Source: Paracidovorax oryzae ATCC 19882
Lineage (GTDB): Bacteria; Pseudomonadota; Gammaproteobacteria; Burkholderiales; Burkholderiaceae_C
Direction: 5' to 3'
Assembly: GCF_000687165.1 (NCBI RefSeq)
Contig: NZ_JMKU01000005.1
Coordinates: forward strand, 186,001-250,000
Length of the DNA stretch: 64,000 bases
Shown here: positions 47,583 to 58,933 of the stretch, one piece after another
Layout of the letters: each line of letters begins with the position of its first letter
Position numbering within the stretch: position 1 is the stretch's first letter
The notes under the pieces: generated by a model
The model's input: only the letters and a program-made list of their open reading frames with translations
Told to the model about the DNA's origin: nothing
The model's database searches: none
Translations under genes and position numbers: made by a program

Positions 47583-49391
47583 TCACTCCTCCACTTGCAG
47601 GATGGCCAGGAAGGCTTCCTGCGGCACTTCGACGGAACCGATCTGCTTCATGCGCTTCTTGCCCGCCTTCTGCTTCTCGAGAAGCTTGCGCTTGCGGGTG
47701 ATGTCACCCCCATAGCATTTCGCCAGCACGTTCTTGCGCAGGGCCTTGATGGTCTCGCGCGCGATGATGTTCGCGCCGATGGCCGCCTGGATCGCCACGT
47801 CGAACATCTGCCGGCTGATGATCTCCCGCATCTTGGCAGCCACCGCGCGGCCGCGGTAGGCCGACTGGCTGCGGTGGACGATGATGGACAGCGCATCCAC
47901 CTTCTCGCCGTTGAGCAGGATGTCCACCTTCACCACGTCGGAGGCGCGGTACTCCTTGAACTCGTAGTCCATGGACGCATAGCCGCGCGACACCGACTTG
48001 AGCTTGTCGAAGAAGTCCAGCACGATCTCGCCCAGCGGCAGTTCGTAGGTCAGCATGACCTGCCGGCCGTGGTATGCCATGTTCAGCTGCACGCCGCGCT
48101 TCTGGTTGGCCAGCGTCATCACCGGACCGACGTATTCCTGCGGCATGTAGAGATGCACGGTCACGATGGGCTCGCGGACTTCCTGGATGCGACCCTGGTC
48201 CGGCATCTTGGAGGGGTTCTCCACCATGATGACCTCGCCGTCGCCCTTGACCACTTCATACACCACGCTGGGCGCGGTGGTGATGAGGTCCTGGTCGAAC
48301 TCGCGCTCCAGGCGTTCCTGCACGATCTCCATGTGCAGCAGGCCCAAGAAGCCGCAGCGGAAGCCGAAGCCCAGCGCCTGCGACACCTCGGGCTCGAAAT
48401 GCAGCGAGGCGTCGTTGAGCTGCAGCTTCTCCAGCGCGTCGCGCAACTGGTCGTATTCGCTGGCCTCGGTCGGGTAGAGGCCCGCGAACACCTGCGGCTG
48501 GATTTCCTTGAAGCCGGGCAGCGCCTGTTCGGCCGGGCCCAGGTTGTTGGGCAGCTTCTTCTCCAGCGTGATGGTGTCGCCCACCTTGGCGGCCTTGAGT
48601 TCCTTGATGCCGGCGATGATGTAGCCCACCTCGCCCGCGTTCAGCGCATTGCGCGACTCGTTGGCGGGCGTGAAGACGCCGAGGTTGTCGGCGTTGTACG
48701 CCGCACCCGAGGCCATCATCTTGAAGCGCTCGCCCTTCTGCAGCCTTCCATCGACCACGCGCACCAGCATCACGACGCCCACGTAGGGATCGAACCAGCT
48801 GTCGATGATCATGGCGCGCAGCGGCGCATCGGGATTGCCGCGCGGCGCCGGCACCTTGGCGACGATGAGCTCGAGGATCTCGTCGATGCCCATGCCGGTC
48901 TTGGCGGAGCAGGGAATCGCATCCGTCGCGTCGATGCCGATCACGTCCTCGATCTCGGCCTTGGCGTTGTCGGGATCGGCCTGCGGCAGATCCATCTTGT
49001 TGAGCACGGGCAGCACTTCCACGCCGAGGTCCAGGGCGGTGTAGCAGTTGGCCACCGTCTGGGCCTCCACACCCTGCGAGGCATCGACCACGAGCAGTGC
49101 GCCCTCGCAGGCGGACAGCGAGCGGGAGACCTCGTACGAGAAGTCCACGTGGCCGGGCGTATCGATCAGGTTGAGGTTGTACACCTGCCCGTCTTTGGCC
49201 TTGTATTGCAGCGCGGCGGTCTGGGCCTTGATGGTTATCCCACGCTCTTTTTCGATGTCCATCGAATCGAGCACCTGTGCTTCCATCTGGCGCTCTTCCA
49301 GGCCGCCGCAGCGCTGGATCAGGCGGTCGGCGAGCGTCGATTTGCCGTGATCAATGTGCGCAATGATCGAAAAATTTCTGATGTGATTCAT
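47583..49391 (-). CDS. lepA: Elongation factor 4 (LepA), back-translocating GTPase
   Basis: Ribosome-bound GTPase that affects translation fidelity and initiation. It is 602 aa. G1 [15 protein letters not shown]3 DTPGHVDF, G4 NKMD, and the LepA-specific C-terminal domain rich in basic residues ([15 protein letters not shown]). The ATG at 49391 ([14 protein letters not shown]) is the standard start; the in-frame TTG before it is not needed. A terminator hairpin ends 45 bp upstream on the same strand, so lepA needs its own promoter or readthrough. Confidence 0.98.
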   Translation of the reverse strand: MNHIRNFSIIAHIDHGKSTLADRLIQRCGGLEERQMEAQVLDSMDIEKERGITIKAQTAALQYKAKDGQVYNLNLIDTPGHVDFSYEVSRSLSACEGALLVVDASQGVEAQTVANCYTALDLGVEVLPVLNKMDLPQADPDNAKAEIEDVIGIDATDAIPCSAKTGMGIDEILELIVAKVPAPRGNPDAPLRAMIIDSWFDPYVGVVMLVRVVDGRLQKGERFKMMASGAAYNADNLGVFTPANESRNALNAGEVGYIIAGIKELKAAKVGDTITLEKKLPNNLGPAEQALPGFKEIQPQVFAGLYPTEASEYDQLRDALEKLQLNDASLHFEPEVSQALGFGFRCGFLGLLHMEIVQERLEREFDQDLITTAPSVVYEVVKGDGEVIMVENPSKMPDQGRIQEVREPIVTVHLYMPQEYVGPVMTLANQKRGVQLNMAYHGRQVMLTYELPLGEIVLDFFDKLKSVSRGYASMDYEFKEYRASDVVKVDILLNGEKVDALSIIVHRSQSAYRGRAVAAKMREIISRQMFDVAIQAAIGANIIARETIKALRKNVLAKCYGGDITRKRKLLEKQKAGKKRMKQIGSVEVPQEAFLAILQVEE

Positions 49392-49435
49392 CAACGAGAA
49401 GCGACAAGTAGTTGAATTAGAACGGCGCGCACAAG

Positions 49436-49467
49436 AAAAAAGGGCGCGTCAAGTGGTGACGCGCCCT
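49436..49467 (-). terminator. Rho-independent terminator just upstream of lepA
   Basis: 11-bp perfect stem AGGGCGCGTCA (49441-49451) and TGACGCGCCCT (49457-49467), 5-nt loop. On the minus strand it is followed by a T-run (49440-49436). It lies 45 bp before the lepA ATG in the same direction. Confidence 0.85.
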
Positions 49468-49500
49468 GAACCAACAATCTTTGGCAACTGCGATGGTTGG
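49436..49500 (-). ncRNA. Candidate small RNA of about 65 nt (or lepA attenuator leader)
   Basis: On the minus strand a TACAAT -10 (49512-49507) predicts a start at about 49500. The RNA begins CCAAC, which pairs with GTTGG 21 nt later to form a 5' hairpin, and ends in the strong terminator at 49467-49436. There is no open frame of use. It could be a free sRNA or a prematurely terminated lepA leader. I do not recognise its family. Confidence 0.45.
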
Positions 49501-49813
49501 AGCTTCATTGTAGGCAAAAAGGCCGACAGGGAAAGCCCGCATCATGACCCGCAGGGCGCGTTGCCACCCTGCAACGCAGTATTTATGCACAGCTTATTCA
49601 CAATATGCCGACACATCATGAGAACAACTTGTGGGCGATCTGTGGAACACCTGTGCATGAAAAGGGGCGATCCCATATGGTGATGTTACCGGCTTTGCAT
49701 ATGCAGACATGCCCCTGAAAACGTGCAGCATTCTATCCAAATGCATAGATAGAACTTTTTTCCCGCCCCTGCGTGTTCAAAGCCCCCGCCCAGAGGGGGA
49801 TCACCGGCTGCGG
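49501..49813. other. AT-rich intergenic region with a DnaA-box cluster
   Basis: No gene is seen. It is much more AT-rich than the surroundings. Two perfect TTATNCACA boxes lie 11 bp apart: TTATGCACA at 49583-49591 and TTATTCACA at 49594-49602. An opposite-strand box with one mismatch, TGTGCATGA, is at 49652-49660, and a weaker TGTGGAACA at 49641-49649. An inverted repeat TTCTATC (49731-49737) / GATAGAA (49748-49754) is followed by a T-run. Short palindromes CATATG recur. Confidence 0.5.
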
Positions 49814-49848
49814 AAAGGCCCCAATTCCCACTCCAGGATGGGGCCTTT
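49814..49848 (-). terminator. Terminator of the mucD end of the sigmaE operon
   Basis: AAAGGCCCCA (49814-49823) pairs with TGGGGCCTTT (49839-49848), 15-nt loop. It lies 19 bp after the mucD stop; only three T follow on the minus strand. Confidence 0.65.
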
Positions 49849-49866
49849 GCCTTTCATTGCCGCGTC

Positions 49867-51348
<1,482 letters not shown>

Positions 51349-51473
51349 GAAAGACCTTTCTTTCTTTTCGGGGCAAATCGCCGATGTTGTGCAAAAACGC
51401 ATGCGAAGGTGTGAAGGACAAGGCCGTGTTTGGTTCCCGGCGCCACGGCGGGCATCCACCGGCCGCGCGCGGA

Positions 51474-52586
51474 TCAACGCGCGGGCTCGATCTGCTCCAC
51501 CAGTTGCCGCAGGGTCTCCTGCGGCACCTCGCCTACGGCGGTGAGCCAGGTGGAGCCTCCGCCCACCCGCTGCGCCAGGGTCTGGGTGGCGCCCATGTCC
51601 ATGCGGCGCGGCTCGCCGGCGTGGCGCGCGGCGTCGTAGGGCTCGAAGAACAGGGAGACCGTTGCCAGGCCGTCCGAGAAAATGCACTGCAGGGGCGGCA
51701 TGGGCATCCTGGCCAGCACGGCCGGATCCCGCTTGTAGCAATCGCCAGGGACAAAGCCGGCCACCGGCCTGCTCAGTTGCCACCCAGCCTCCCGTGCCGT
51801 CGTCTTCACCAGCGGAAGGGCCAGCAGCCGGAACCCGCGGGTATCGTCCATCTGCGCCGCCAGCTGGGGCACGGTGGGCGGCGTGTCGAAGTCGATCTGC
51901 GAGAACGCGGCCTGCTCCAGCACCTGGCCGCGCAGGCCCAGCGTCTGCAACTTGACGACCAGGCCGCTCGGCTGCGCCATCCAGATGCGGTATCCGAAGC
52001 GCAACCCGTCGCGGGGCTCCAGCCACAGGATGCGGGCATCCTGGCCCGCCACCCGGTCGCTGCCGAGGAACCGGGCCCGGTAATGGCGCAGCACGGCACT
52101 GCTTTCGGCCTGCGGCAGATGGGGAAACAGGCCCGGCATGTCCCGCCGCTCTTCCTTCACCACCTGCGCCCGCGGCAGGAAAGTTCGCACCAGATCGTCC
52201 TTGCGGAACACGGTGCGCGGCGAGCCATCCAGGGCCTCGATGCGCTCGATCTGCACCTTGCCGTCCGTGGCGTGCCAGATGCGCGAACTGGTCATGCCCC
52301 CTGCGGAAGACCAGACCACGAAGCTCCCGCGGTAGCTCTGCTCTCGCGATGCCCGGTGGATGCGCTCCACCCAGTCGTCGATCTCGGCGCGGACCTCCGG
52401 GGCGGAAGCGGCCGATGATCCAGTCCGGACCATGGCACCGGCACCGGCGCTGCCGTCCCCGGTGCCTGCCCAGGCGCCGGGCCACGGGGCGCATGCCAGC
52501 CATGCCGCCAGGCCCGCCACGGCCTTCGCCCGGTGACCGCACCGGGCCCACTTCCACCAGCCACCGGCGTTGCGCGGACCTGCCAA
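51474..52586 (-). CDS. rseB: Sigma-E regulatory protein RseB/MucB
   Basis: Periplasmic protein that binds RseA and senses mislocalised lipids, protecting RseA from proteolysis. It is 370 aa from the chosen start. N-terminal signal sequence (AVAGLAAWLACAPWPGAWAG), then the LolA-like domain (SYRGSFVVWSSAGGMTSSRI) and a C-terminal domain. No ATG fits. The TTG at 52586 has GGAG at 7-nt spacing and begins just after the rseA stop, so I prefer it over the longer frame that would run into rseA. Confidence 0.87.
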   Translation of the reverse strand: MAGPRNAGGWWKWARCGHRAKAVAGLAAWLACAPWPGAWAGTGDGSAGAGAMVRTGSSAASAPEVRAEIDDWVERIHRASREQSYRGSFVVWSSAGGMTSSRIWHATDGKVQIERIEALDGSPRTVFRKDDLVRTFLPRAQVVKEERRDMPGLFPHLPQAESSAVLRHYRARFLGSDRVAGQDARILWLEPRDGLRFGYRIWMAQPSGLVVKLQTLGLRGQVLEQAAFSQIDFDTPPTVPQLAAQMDDTRGFRLLALPLVKTTAREAGWQLSRPVAGFVPGDCYKRDPAVLARMPMPPLQCIFSDGLATVSLFFEPYDAARHAGEPRRMDMGATQTLAQRVGGGSTWLTAVGEVPQETLRQLVEQIEPAR

Positions 52587-52611
52587 TCCTGATCTCCGGT
52601 ATTGCAAGCGC

Positions 52612-53235
52612 TCAGCGCTGGGGCGTCTCGAAGGTGGCATTGCGCAGGAAACCTGCCGGCATCTGGAGCGCGGAAGCACCTCCGTACTGGCGGTGCGCTG
52701 CCAGCAGCTCGTCCAGGCGCGGGTCGCGCAGCATCACCTGCGGTTCGCCCGAGGGATCCGTTGCGGACACCAGCGTCGTGGCGGCAGGCGCCTCCAGGCG
52801 GGCCGGCGCGGCAGCCAGCCGGGTTTCGCCACCGGCCGGCAGCCCGCCGGACAGGCCACTCCAGCCCAGCACGCCGACCGCGGCCAGCGATGCCATCCCG
52901 GCGACCATCTTCCAGCGGAACACGGCAGCATTCGCCGCCTCGCCCTGGGCCTGGACCGCAGGAGCGAGGGGGACCGCGGCGTCCGGCAGGGCCACCTCGG
53001 CGGCCGGCCGCCCTTCCCGTGCCAACTGGGCCATCACGCGATCGGCCAGCACAGTGCTTCCAGGACGGGCCAGCTCCGGGGAGCGCAGCACATCGCCGAT
53101 CAGGTGATAGACGGCCCAGGCCTCCTGGCCTTCGGCGGTCTGGGCATAAGTGAAGGCTTCGCCCCACTCGGCCTCGCCGATGCCGCCGTCGGCCAGCGCG
53201 GAAAGCTGCTCACGCATTGTCGGATCGTCTTTCAT
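52612..53235 (-). CDS. rseA: Anti-sigmaE factor RseA/MucA-type
   Basis: Inner-membrane anti-sigma factor holding RpoE inactive. It is 207 aa. N-terminal RpoE-binding domain (REQLSALADGGIGEAEW, AVYHLIGDVLRSPEL). One transmembrane helix at about 110-127 (VAGMASLAAVGVLGW), then a periplasmic domain. AGGTGAG precedes the ATG at 53235. Context between rpoE and rseB supports the call; the periplasmic part is less conserved. Confidence 0.9.
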   Translation of the reverse strand: MKDDPTMREQLSALADGGIGEAEWGEAFTYAQTAEGQEAWAVYHLIGDVLRSPELARPGSTVLADRVMAQLAREGRPAAEVALPDAAVPLAPAVQAQGEAANAAVFRWKMVAGMASLAAVGVLGWSGLSGGLPAGGETRLAAAPARLEAPAATTLVSATDPSGEPQVMLRDPRLDELLAAHRQYGGASALQMPAGFLRNATFETPQR

Positions 53236-53297
53236 GCTTCTCACCTGCTATCGTCCTTGGGCCGGCACGCCGCCCCGGCTCCCCGGGCACGCCTGCG

Positions 53298-53927
53298 TCA
53301 CCAGCGCTTGCCTGTCTGCTTTTCCAGCAATGGCCGCACCCGGGCGGAAATCGCCTCCCGGGCACGGAATATCCTCGATCGCACCGTTCCTATGGGGCAC
53401 TGCATCACCTCGGCGATTTCCTCATAGGTCAGGCCTTCGATCTCGCGCAGCGTGACCGCCTGGCGCAGATCCTCCGGCAACGCTTCCATGGCCGTGTTGA
53501 CCGCCGCGGCGATCTCCTGCGCGGCCATCACGGTTTCCGGCGTTTCGTCGGTGGTTAGTTCGTGTCCGATACGGGAAGTTTCATCCTCGTCTTCTCCTCC
53601 GCGCAATGCGTTCTCGGAAATGACGGGATTGCGCTTGATGTCCATCAAGGCCTTCTTCGCCGTGTTGACCGCGATGCGGTAGAGCCAGGTGTAGAACTGC
53701 GCTTCTCCGCGGAACTGGTGCAGTGCACGGTAGGCACGCAGGAAGGTTTCCTGGGCGATGTCCTGCACCAGGTCCGAGTCGCGCACCATGCGGCCGATGA
53801 GGCGTTCGATGCGGCGCTGGTACTTCACGACCAGCAGCCCGTAGGCCCGCTGGTCGCCGGACACGGTGCGCTCCACGAGCTGGAGGTCGCTGTCGGCAGG
53901 GGAAGGCGGGGGCAGGGAAGCGTTCAT
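53298..53927 (-). CDS. rpoE: RNA polymerase sigma factor RpoE (sigma24, AlgU-like)
   Basis: ECF sigma factor for envelope stress. It is 209 aa. Sigma region 2 (YGLLVVKYQRRIERLIGRMV, DLVQDIAQETFLRAYRAL, FYTWLYRIAVNTAKKAL) and region 4 (LREIEGLTYEEIAEVMQCPI, GTVRSRIFRAREAI) are both complete. First gene of rpoE-rseA-rseB-mucD, immediately after a YgfX-like gene. I could not find a sigmaE-type promoter (GGAACTT) in front of it, so it may be read from the fab operon. Confidence 0.97.
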   Translation of the reverse strand: MNASLPPPSPADSDLQLVERTVSGDQRAYGLLVVKYQRRIERLIGRMVRDSDLVQDIAQETFLRAYRALHQFRGEAQFYTWLYRIAVNTAKKALMDIKRNPVISENALRGGEDEDETSRIGHELTTDETPETVMAAQEIAAAVNTAMEALPEDLRQAVTLREIEGLTYEEIAEVMQCPIGTVRSRIFRAREAISARVRPLLEKQTGKRW

Positions 53928-53939
53928 GTATTCGTGAGC

Positions 53940-54443
53940 TCACGCATCGAGGCGATGAGCAGGGGGCATCGTCGGCCCCTGGGCTGCGGGCTCCCGTCTG
54001 GGGCGCGAATATACCGCACGGCGCAGCGCGGCCCATCCGGGGGCATGGCGGCCCGGCTCGAGGCCCAGCCATGCCCGCCGGCCATCCTGGCCTACGAGGC
54101 GAACCAGCAGGAACCGCTGCAGATCCAGCGCCACCTCCAGCCGCCCGCATACCGGGGGATGCGCCCTGCCACGGTCCAGGCGCCACAGCAGCCCATCCCA
54201 TGCCACGACTCCGGACGGCCACCGGGACGCCGCATGCCAGCCCTGCAGCAGGACCACGCTCCACAGCACCATTGCGCAGGCGGCAGTCCGGACGGATCCG
54301 CCGCTTCCGAGGAGCGCCCATGCCGAACACGCCATGAAGCCCGCGAGACCGGCCCCGAGCACCCAGCTGCGCACACGGTGCCCTGCGCCTGCGGGATGGC
54401 GCAATACCGGAGCGAGGAACTCCTCCTGCGCGGAATCGGCCAT
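53940..54443 (-). CDS. Hypothetical membrane protein, possibly YgfX/CptA-like
   Basis: 167 aa. Two transmembrane helices (about 26-45 and 52-68), then a cytosolic domain with WDGLLWRLDRGR and LEPGRHAPGWAALRRAVYSR. This arrangement resembles YgfX/CptA (membrane toxin of the CptAB system, DUF1434-like), but overall similarity is low and no CptB partner lies next to it. It sits between fabF (39 bp) and rpoE (12 bp), so it is probably cotranscribed with both. Function is uncertain. Confidence 0.65.
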   Translation of the reverse strand: MADSAQEEFLAPVLRHPAGAGHRVRSWVLGAGLAGFMACSAWALLGSGGSVRTAACAMVLWSVVLLQGWHAASRWPSGVVAWDGLLWRLDRGRAHPPVCGRLEVALDLQRFLLVRLVGQDGRRAWLGLEPGRHAPGWAALRRAVYSRPRREPAAQGPTMPPAHRLDA

Positions 54444-54482
54444 GGATGCAGGTGCCTCGGAGCCGTGACGGCGGTGCAGCCG

Positions 54483-55727
54483 TCAGATGCGCCGGAAGAC
54501 CAGCGTGCCGTTGGTGCCGCCGAAGCCGAAATTGTTCTTCACCGCGACGTCCATCTTCATGTCCCGCGCAGTGTTGGCGCAGTAGTCCAGATCGCACTCC
54601 GGATCCTGCTCGAAGATGTTGATCGTGGGAGGCACCTTCTGGTCATGCAGCGCCAGCACGGTGAACACGCTCTCGATGCCGCCGGCACCGCCGAGCAGGT
54701 GGCCGGTCATCGACTTCGTCGAGCTCACCACCATGTTCCGGGCATGGTCGCCCAGCGCCGCCTTGATCGCATTGGTCTCGTTCAGATCGCCCAGGGGCGT
54801 CGAGGTGCCATGTGCGTTCAGGTAATCGACCTCGTCGGCATTGATGCCGGCATTGCGCAGGGCCGACAGCATGGCACGCCGCGGGCCGTCCATGTTGGGG
54901 GCGGTCATGTGGCCGGCGTCCGCGCTCATGCCGTAGCCGGACAGCTCGGCATAGATCTTCGCGCCGCGGGCTTTCGCATGCTCGTACTCTTCCAGCACCA
55001 GCACGCCGGCACCTTCTCCCAGCACGAAGCCGTCGCGGTCCTTGTCCCACGGACGGGATGCCGTGGCGGGATCGTCGTTGCGCGTGGACAGCGCGCGCAT
55101 GGCAGCGAACCCTCCCACACCCAGGGGCGAGACCGTGGATTCCGTGCCGCCGGCGACGATCACGTCGGCGTCGCCATACTCAATCTTGCGGGCGCCCTCG
55201 CCGATGCAGTGCAGGCCCGTGGTGCAGGCGGTGACCACCGAGAGATTCGGCCCCTTGAAGCCGAAGCGCATGGAAACATGCCCTGCCACCATGTTGATGA
55301 TGGACGCGGGAACGAAGAAGGGAGTGATGCGACGCGGGCCGCGGTTCTCCAGCTCCGCATGCGTGTTCTCGATCAGCGGCAGGCCGCCGATACCCGAGCC
55401 GATGATACAGCCGATCCGGGTGGCCAGCTCCTCGTCCAGGGCTTCGCCCACAGGCAGGCCCGCATCGCGCACGGCCTGCTCCGCTGCGGCTATGCCGTAG
55501 TGGATGAAGCTGTCCATCGTGCGCGCATCCTTGGCGCTGATATAGGCATTCAGGTCGAAATCCTTGACCTCGCCAGCAATCCTGCAGGCAAAGTTCGAAG
55601 CATCGAACTTGGTGATGAGGCCAATGCCGGACTGACCGGCAAGGATTCGGGCCCAGGCTTCCGCCACCGTGTTACCGACGGGGCTGACGCAACCCAGGCC
55701 GGTCACGACGACGCGACGACGGCTCAT
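54483..55727 (-). CDS. fabF: 3-oxoacyl-ACP synthase II
   Basis: Elongating condensing enzyme of type II fatty-acid synthesis. It is 414 aa. Active-site Cys in [16 protein letters not shown], His residues in [11 protein letters not shown] and [13 protein letters not shown]-terminal [16 protein letters not shown]. Follows acpP with 67 bp between. Confidence 0.98.
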   Translation of the reverse strand: MSRRRVVVTGLGCVSPVGNTVAEAWARILAGQSGIGLITKFDASNFACRIAGEVKDFDLNAYISAKDARTMDSFIHYGIAAAEQAVRDAGLPVGEALDEELATRIGCIIGSGIGGLPLIENTHAELENRGPRRITPFFVPASIINMVAGHVSMRFGFKGPNLSVVTACTTGLHCIGEGARKIEYGDADVIVAGGTESTVSPLGVGGFAAMRALSTRNDDPATASRPWDKDRDGFVLGEGAGVLVLEEYEHAKARGAKIYAELSGYGMSADAGHMTAPNMDGPRRAMLSALRNAGINADEVDYLNAHGTSTPLGDLNETNAIKAALGDHARNMVVSSTKSMTGHLLGGAGGIESVFTVLALHDQKVPPTINIFEQDPECDLDYCANTARDMKMDVAVKNNFGFGGTNGTLVFRRI

Positions 55728-55794
55728 GCGCTAAGACTCTTTCGTGCTGATACCGGACCGCAGGGCGATCCGAGGGGAAGGCGAGACCGCAGGC

Positions 55795-56070
<276 letters not shown>

Positions 56071-56137
56071 CTAGCCGTATCGGGATACACCTCGAAATGG
56101 CTCGCCGGGCGGAACAACCGGCGTCAACTTTCATCAA

Positions 56138-56893
56138 TTACATGTACATGCCGCCATTGACATGCAACTCCTGGCCGGTCACATAACCTGCGTCGTCCGA
56201 AGCGAGGTAGGCGACGGCCTTGGCGATGTCCGATGGCTGGCCCATGTGGCCCAGCGGGATCTGCGTCTGCAGGGCCTTGTGCTGCTCTTCGGAGAGCTCG
56301 GCGGTCATGTCGGTGCGGATGAAACCGGGGGCCACGCAGTTCACCGTGATGCCGCGGCTGCCCAGTTCGCGGGCCAGCGAGCGCGTCATGCCGGCAAGGC
56401 CTGCCTTCGCCGCGGCGTAGTTGGCCTGGCCCGGATTGCCGGAGGCGCCTACCACGCTCGTGATGTTGACGATGCGTCCGTAGCGCTGCTTCATCATCGG
56501 CCGCATCACGGCGCGGCAGGCCCGGAACACCGCCTTGAGGTTCGTGTCGAGCACGGCATCCCAGTCGTCGTCCTTCATGCGCATGGCGATCTGGTCGCGC
56601 GTGATACCGGCGTTGTTGACCAGCACATGCAGGCCGCCCTGCTCTTTCACGATGCCGTCGATCAGTGCGTCCAGCGCCGCGGCGTCGTTCACGTCGAGGG
56701 CGGCACCACGGCAGCCTGCGTGCGCGGACAGCGCCTGGGTGATGCGTTGCGCGCCGTCTTCGGTGGTGGCCGTGCCGATGACGCGGAAGCCCCGCGCCGC
56801 CAGTTCGGCGGCGATGGCGGCACCGATGCCGCGGGAGGCCCCCGTCACCAGAGCGATGCGGGTGGTGTTGTCGGAAGAATTCGAAAGGGTCAT
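56138..56893 (-). CDS. fabG: 3-oxoacyl-ACP reductase
   Basis: NADPH-dependent SDR reducing beta-ketoacyl-ACP. It is 251 aa. Cofactor TGASRGIGAAIA; catalytic Ser in ITSVVGASGN with Tyr-x3-Lys in NYAAAKAG; C-terminal VTGQELHVNGGMYM. In the standard fabD-fabG-acpP order. Confidence 0.98.
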   Translation of the reverse strand: MTLSNSSDNTTRIALVTGASRGIGAAIAAELAARGFRVIGTATTEDGAQRITQALSAHAGCRGAALDVNDAAALDALIDGIVKEQGGLHVLVNNAGITRDQIAMRMKDDDWDAVLDTNLKAVFRACRAVMRPMMKQRYGRIVNITSVVGASGNPGQANYAAAKAGLAGMTRSLARELGSRGITVNCVAPGFIRTDMTAELSEEQHKALQTQIPLGHMGQPSDIAKAVAYLASDDAGYVTGQELHVNGGMYM

Positions 56894-56915
56894 GGTGTCT
56901 CTCCGGGCAGCCGTC

Positions 56916-57872
56916 TCAGGCCAGCAGTTCGCGGGTTTCCTGCAGGGATGCGGGGTCGTACACGGAGCCGGCCACCAGGGTCGCGTCGATGCGCTTGGCC
57001 ATGCCCGTGAGCACCTTGCCGGGGCCGCACTCGATCACGTGGGTTGCCCCCAGTGCCTTGAGCGCGCCGATGCACTCCACCCACCGCACCGGGCCGAAGG
57101 CCTGGCGATAGAGCGCATCGCGGATCGCGCCCGCATCCTGCACCACGGCCACGTCGATGTTGTTGACCACGGGGATGCGGGGAGCGGCCAGGGACAGGCC
57201 GGCCAGTGCCTCGCGCAGCTTCTCGGCAGCCGGCTTCATGAGGCTGGAGTGGAATGGCGCGGACACGGGCAGTGGCAGCGCGCGCTTGGCGCCCGCAGCC
57301 TTGAGCATCTCGCAGGCCTTCTCGACGCCCGCCTTGGTGCCGGCGATCACGGTCTGGGCCGGATCGTTGAAGTTCACGGCCTCGACGACGTCCGCGCCGC
57401 CAGCCCCGAAGGCGGCGGTGGCCTGGGCGCAGCCCTCGATCACCTTCGCGGATTCGAGCCCGAGGATGGCTGCCATGGCACCCACGCCCACGGGCACGGC
57501 TTCCTGCATGGCGGAAGCGCGCAGCCTCACCAGCGGAGCTGCCTGCGACAGGGTGAGCACGCCGGAGGCCACCAGGGCGGAATATTCACCCAGGGAGTGC
57601 CCGGCCACCGCGGCAGGTTGCGCGCCGCCTTCCGCGAGCCAGACGCGCCAGGCCGCCACGCCGGCGACCAGCATCGCGGGCTGGGTGTTGGTGGTCAGCG
57701 CCAGGGCTTCCTTGGGGCCTTCATGGATCAGGCGGCCGACGTCCTCGCCGAGTGCGTCGGAGGCCTCCTGGACGGCTTCGGCCACGGCGGGATGGCCGCT
57801 CCAGGCGTCGAGCATGCCGACGGATTGCGATCCCTGTCCGGGAAAGACGAATGCGAAGTTCTTCGTGGTCAT
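56916..57872 (-). CDS. fabD: Malonyl-CoA:ACP transacylase
   Basis: Loads malonate onto ACP. It is 318 aa. N-terminal FVFPGQGSQSVGM; catalytic Ser in AGHSLGEYSALVASG; His in VSAPFHSSLM. The conserved Gln and Arg (RASAMQEA) are present. 22 bp from fabG. Confidence 0.98.
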   Translation of the reverse strand: MTTKNFAFVFPGQGSQSVGMLDAWSGHPAVAEAVQEASDALGEDVGRLIHEGPKEALALTTNTQPAMLVAGVAAWRVWLAEGGAQPAAVAGHSLGEYSALVASGVLTLSQAAPLVRLRASAMQEAVPVGVGAMAAILGLESAKVIEGCAQATAAFGAGGADVVEAVNFNDPAQTVIAGTKAGVEKACEMLKAAGAKRALPLPVSAPFHSSLMKPAAEKLREALAGLSLAAPRIPVVNNIDVAVVQDAGAIRDALYRQAFGPVRWVECIGALKALGATHVIECGPGKVLTGMAKRIDATLVAGSVYDPASLQETRELLA

Positions 57873-57932
57873 GAGGGAAATTCAGGTCGTAAGAGGCACC
57901 GGGGCCGCGCGTCGGCGCAGCCGCGGCAGGCC

Positions 57933-58910
57933 TCACAGCGTGAGCAGCACGGCGCCCCAGGTGAAGCCGCCCCCCACGCCTTCGAGCAGCAGGTTCTGGC
58001 CGGGACGGGTCTGGCCGGAGCGCACGGCATGGTCGAGCGCCAGGGGAATGGATGCAGCCGACGTATTGCCATGCTGGTCCACCGTGACCACCACCTTGTC
58101 CATGGGCAGGCCCAGCTTCTTGGCCGTGCCCTGCATGATGCGGATGTTCGCCTGGTGGGGAATCAGCCAGTCCACGTCCGACTCCTTCAGGCCGGCCTTG
58201 TCCAGCACGGCGCGGGCGGCCTTGTCGAGCACGCCCACGGCCAGCTTGAACACCGCCTGGCCATCCATCTTGAGCAGCGGGTCGCCAAGGATCTGGCCGC
58301 CGTACACGTTGCCCGGCACGCACAGGATGCCGACATGCCTGCCATCCGCATGCAGGTCGCTCGCGAGGATGCCCGGCGTCTCGGAGGCCTCCAGGACCAC
58401 TGCGCCCGCACCGTCGCCGAACAGCACGCAGGTGGTGCGGTCGTTGAAGTCGAGCAGCCGGCTGAACACTTCGGAGCCCACGACGAGGGCGCGGCGGGCA
58501 CCGCCCGAGCGGATCATGGAATCCGCCACCGTCAGCGCATAGATGAACCCGCTGCACACCGCCTGAACGTCGAATGCGGGGCAGCCATTGGCGCCCAGCT
58601 TGTTCTGGAGGATGCACGCAGTGGAAGGGAAGACCATGTCCGGCGTGGACGTGGCGACGATGATGAGGTCGATGTCCGCAGGCTGCAAGCCCGCGGCATC
58701 CAGCGCCTGCCGCGCCGCCTCCAGCCCCAGATCGCTACTGCACACGTCCCGCTCGGCGAAATGCCGGGCGCGGATGCCCGTGCGCTCCACGATCCACTGG
58801 TCCGAGGTCTCAACGCCCCGCCCGGCCAGTTCGGCCACGAGGTCGGCGTTGGTCAGACGGCGCGGGGGCAGGCTGCTGCCGGTGCCTGTGATGCGGGAAT
58901 AACGGCTCAT
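57933..58910 (-). CDS. fabH: 3-oxoacyl-ACP synthase III
   Basis: Starts fatty-acid chains from acetyl-CoA and malonyl-ACP. It is 325 aa. Catalytic C119 in [13 protein letters not shown]; His in PHQANIRIM; Asn in [13 protein letters not shown]. Residues 55-61 (DVCSSDL) match the translation of a common sequencing adapter, but the DNA differs and the frame is intact, so it is genuine. 23 bp after plsX. Confidence 0.98.
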   Translation of the reverse strand: MSRYSRITGTGSSLPPRRLTNADLVAELAGRGVETSDQWIVERTGIRARHFAERDVCSSDLGLEAARQALDAAGLQPADIDLIIVATSTPDMVFPSTACILQNKLGANGCPAFDVQAVCSGFIYALTVADSMIRSGGARRALVVGSEVFSRLLDFNDRTTCVLFGDGAGAVVLEASETPGILASDLHADGRHVGILCVPGNVYGGQILGDPLLKMDGQAVFKLAVGVLDKAARAVLDKAGLKESDVDWLIPHQANIRIMQGTAKKLGLPMDKVVVTVDQHGNTSAASIPLALDHAVRSGQTRPGQNLLLEGVGGGFTWGAVLLTL

Positions 58911-58933
58911 TCATTGGGGCCCGAAACGGTCCG

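Noticed and set aside
53928-54482. Autoregulated sigmaE promoter before rpoE
   Set aside because: I found no GGAACTT-type -35 with a matching -10 on the minus strand in this stretch.
58728-58748. DVCSSDL in FabH, the translation of a common sequencing-adapter end
   Set aside because: The DNA here is GACGTGTGCAGTAGCGATCT, which differs from the adapter at several bases, and the frame stays intact with FabH-like sequence on both sides. It is a natural sequence.
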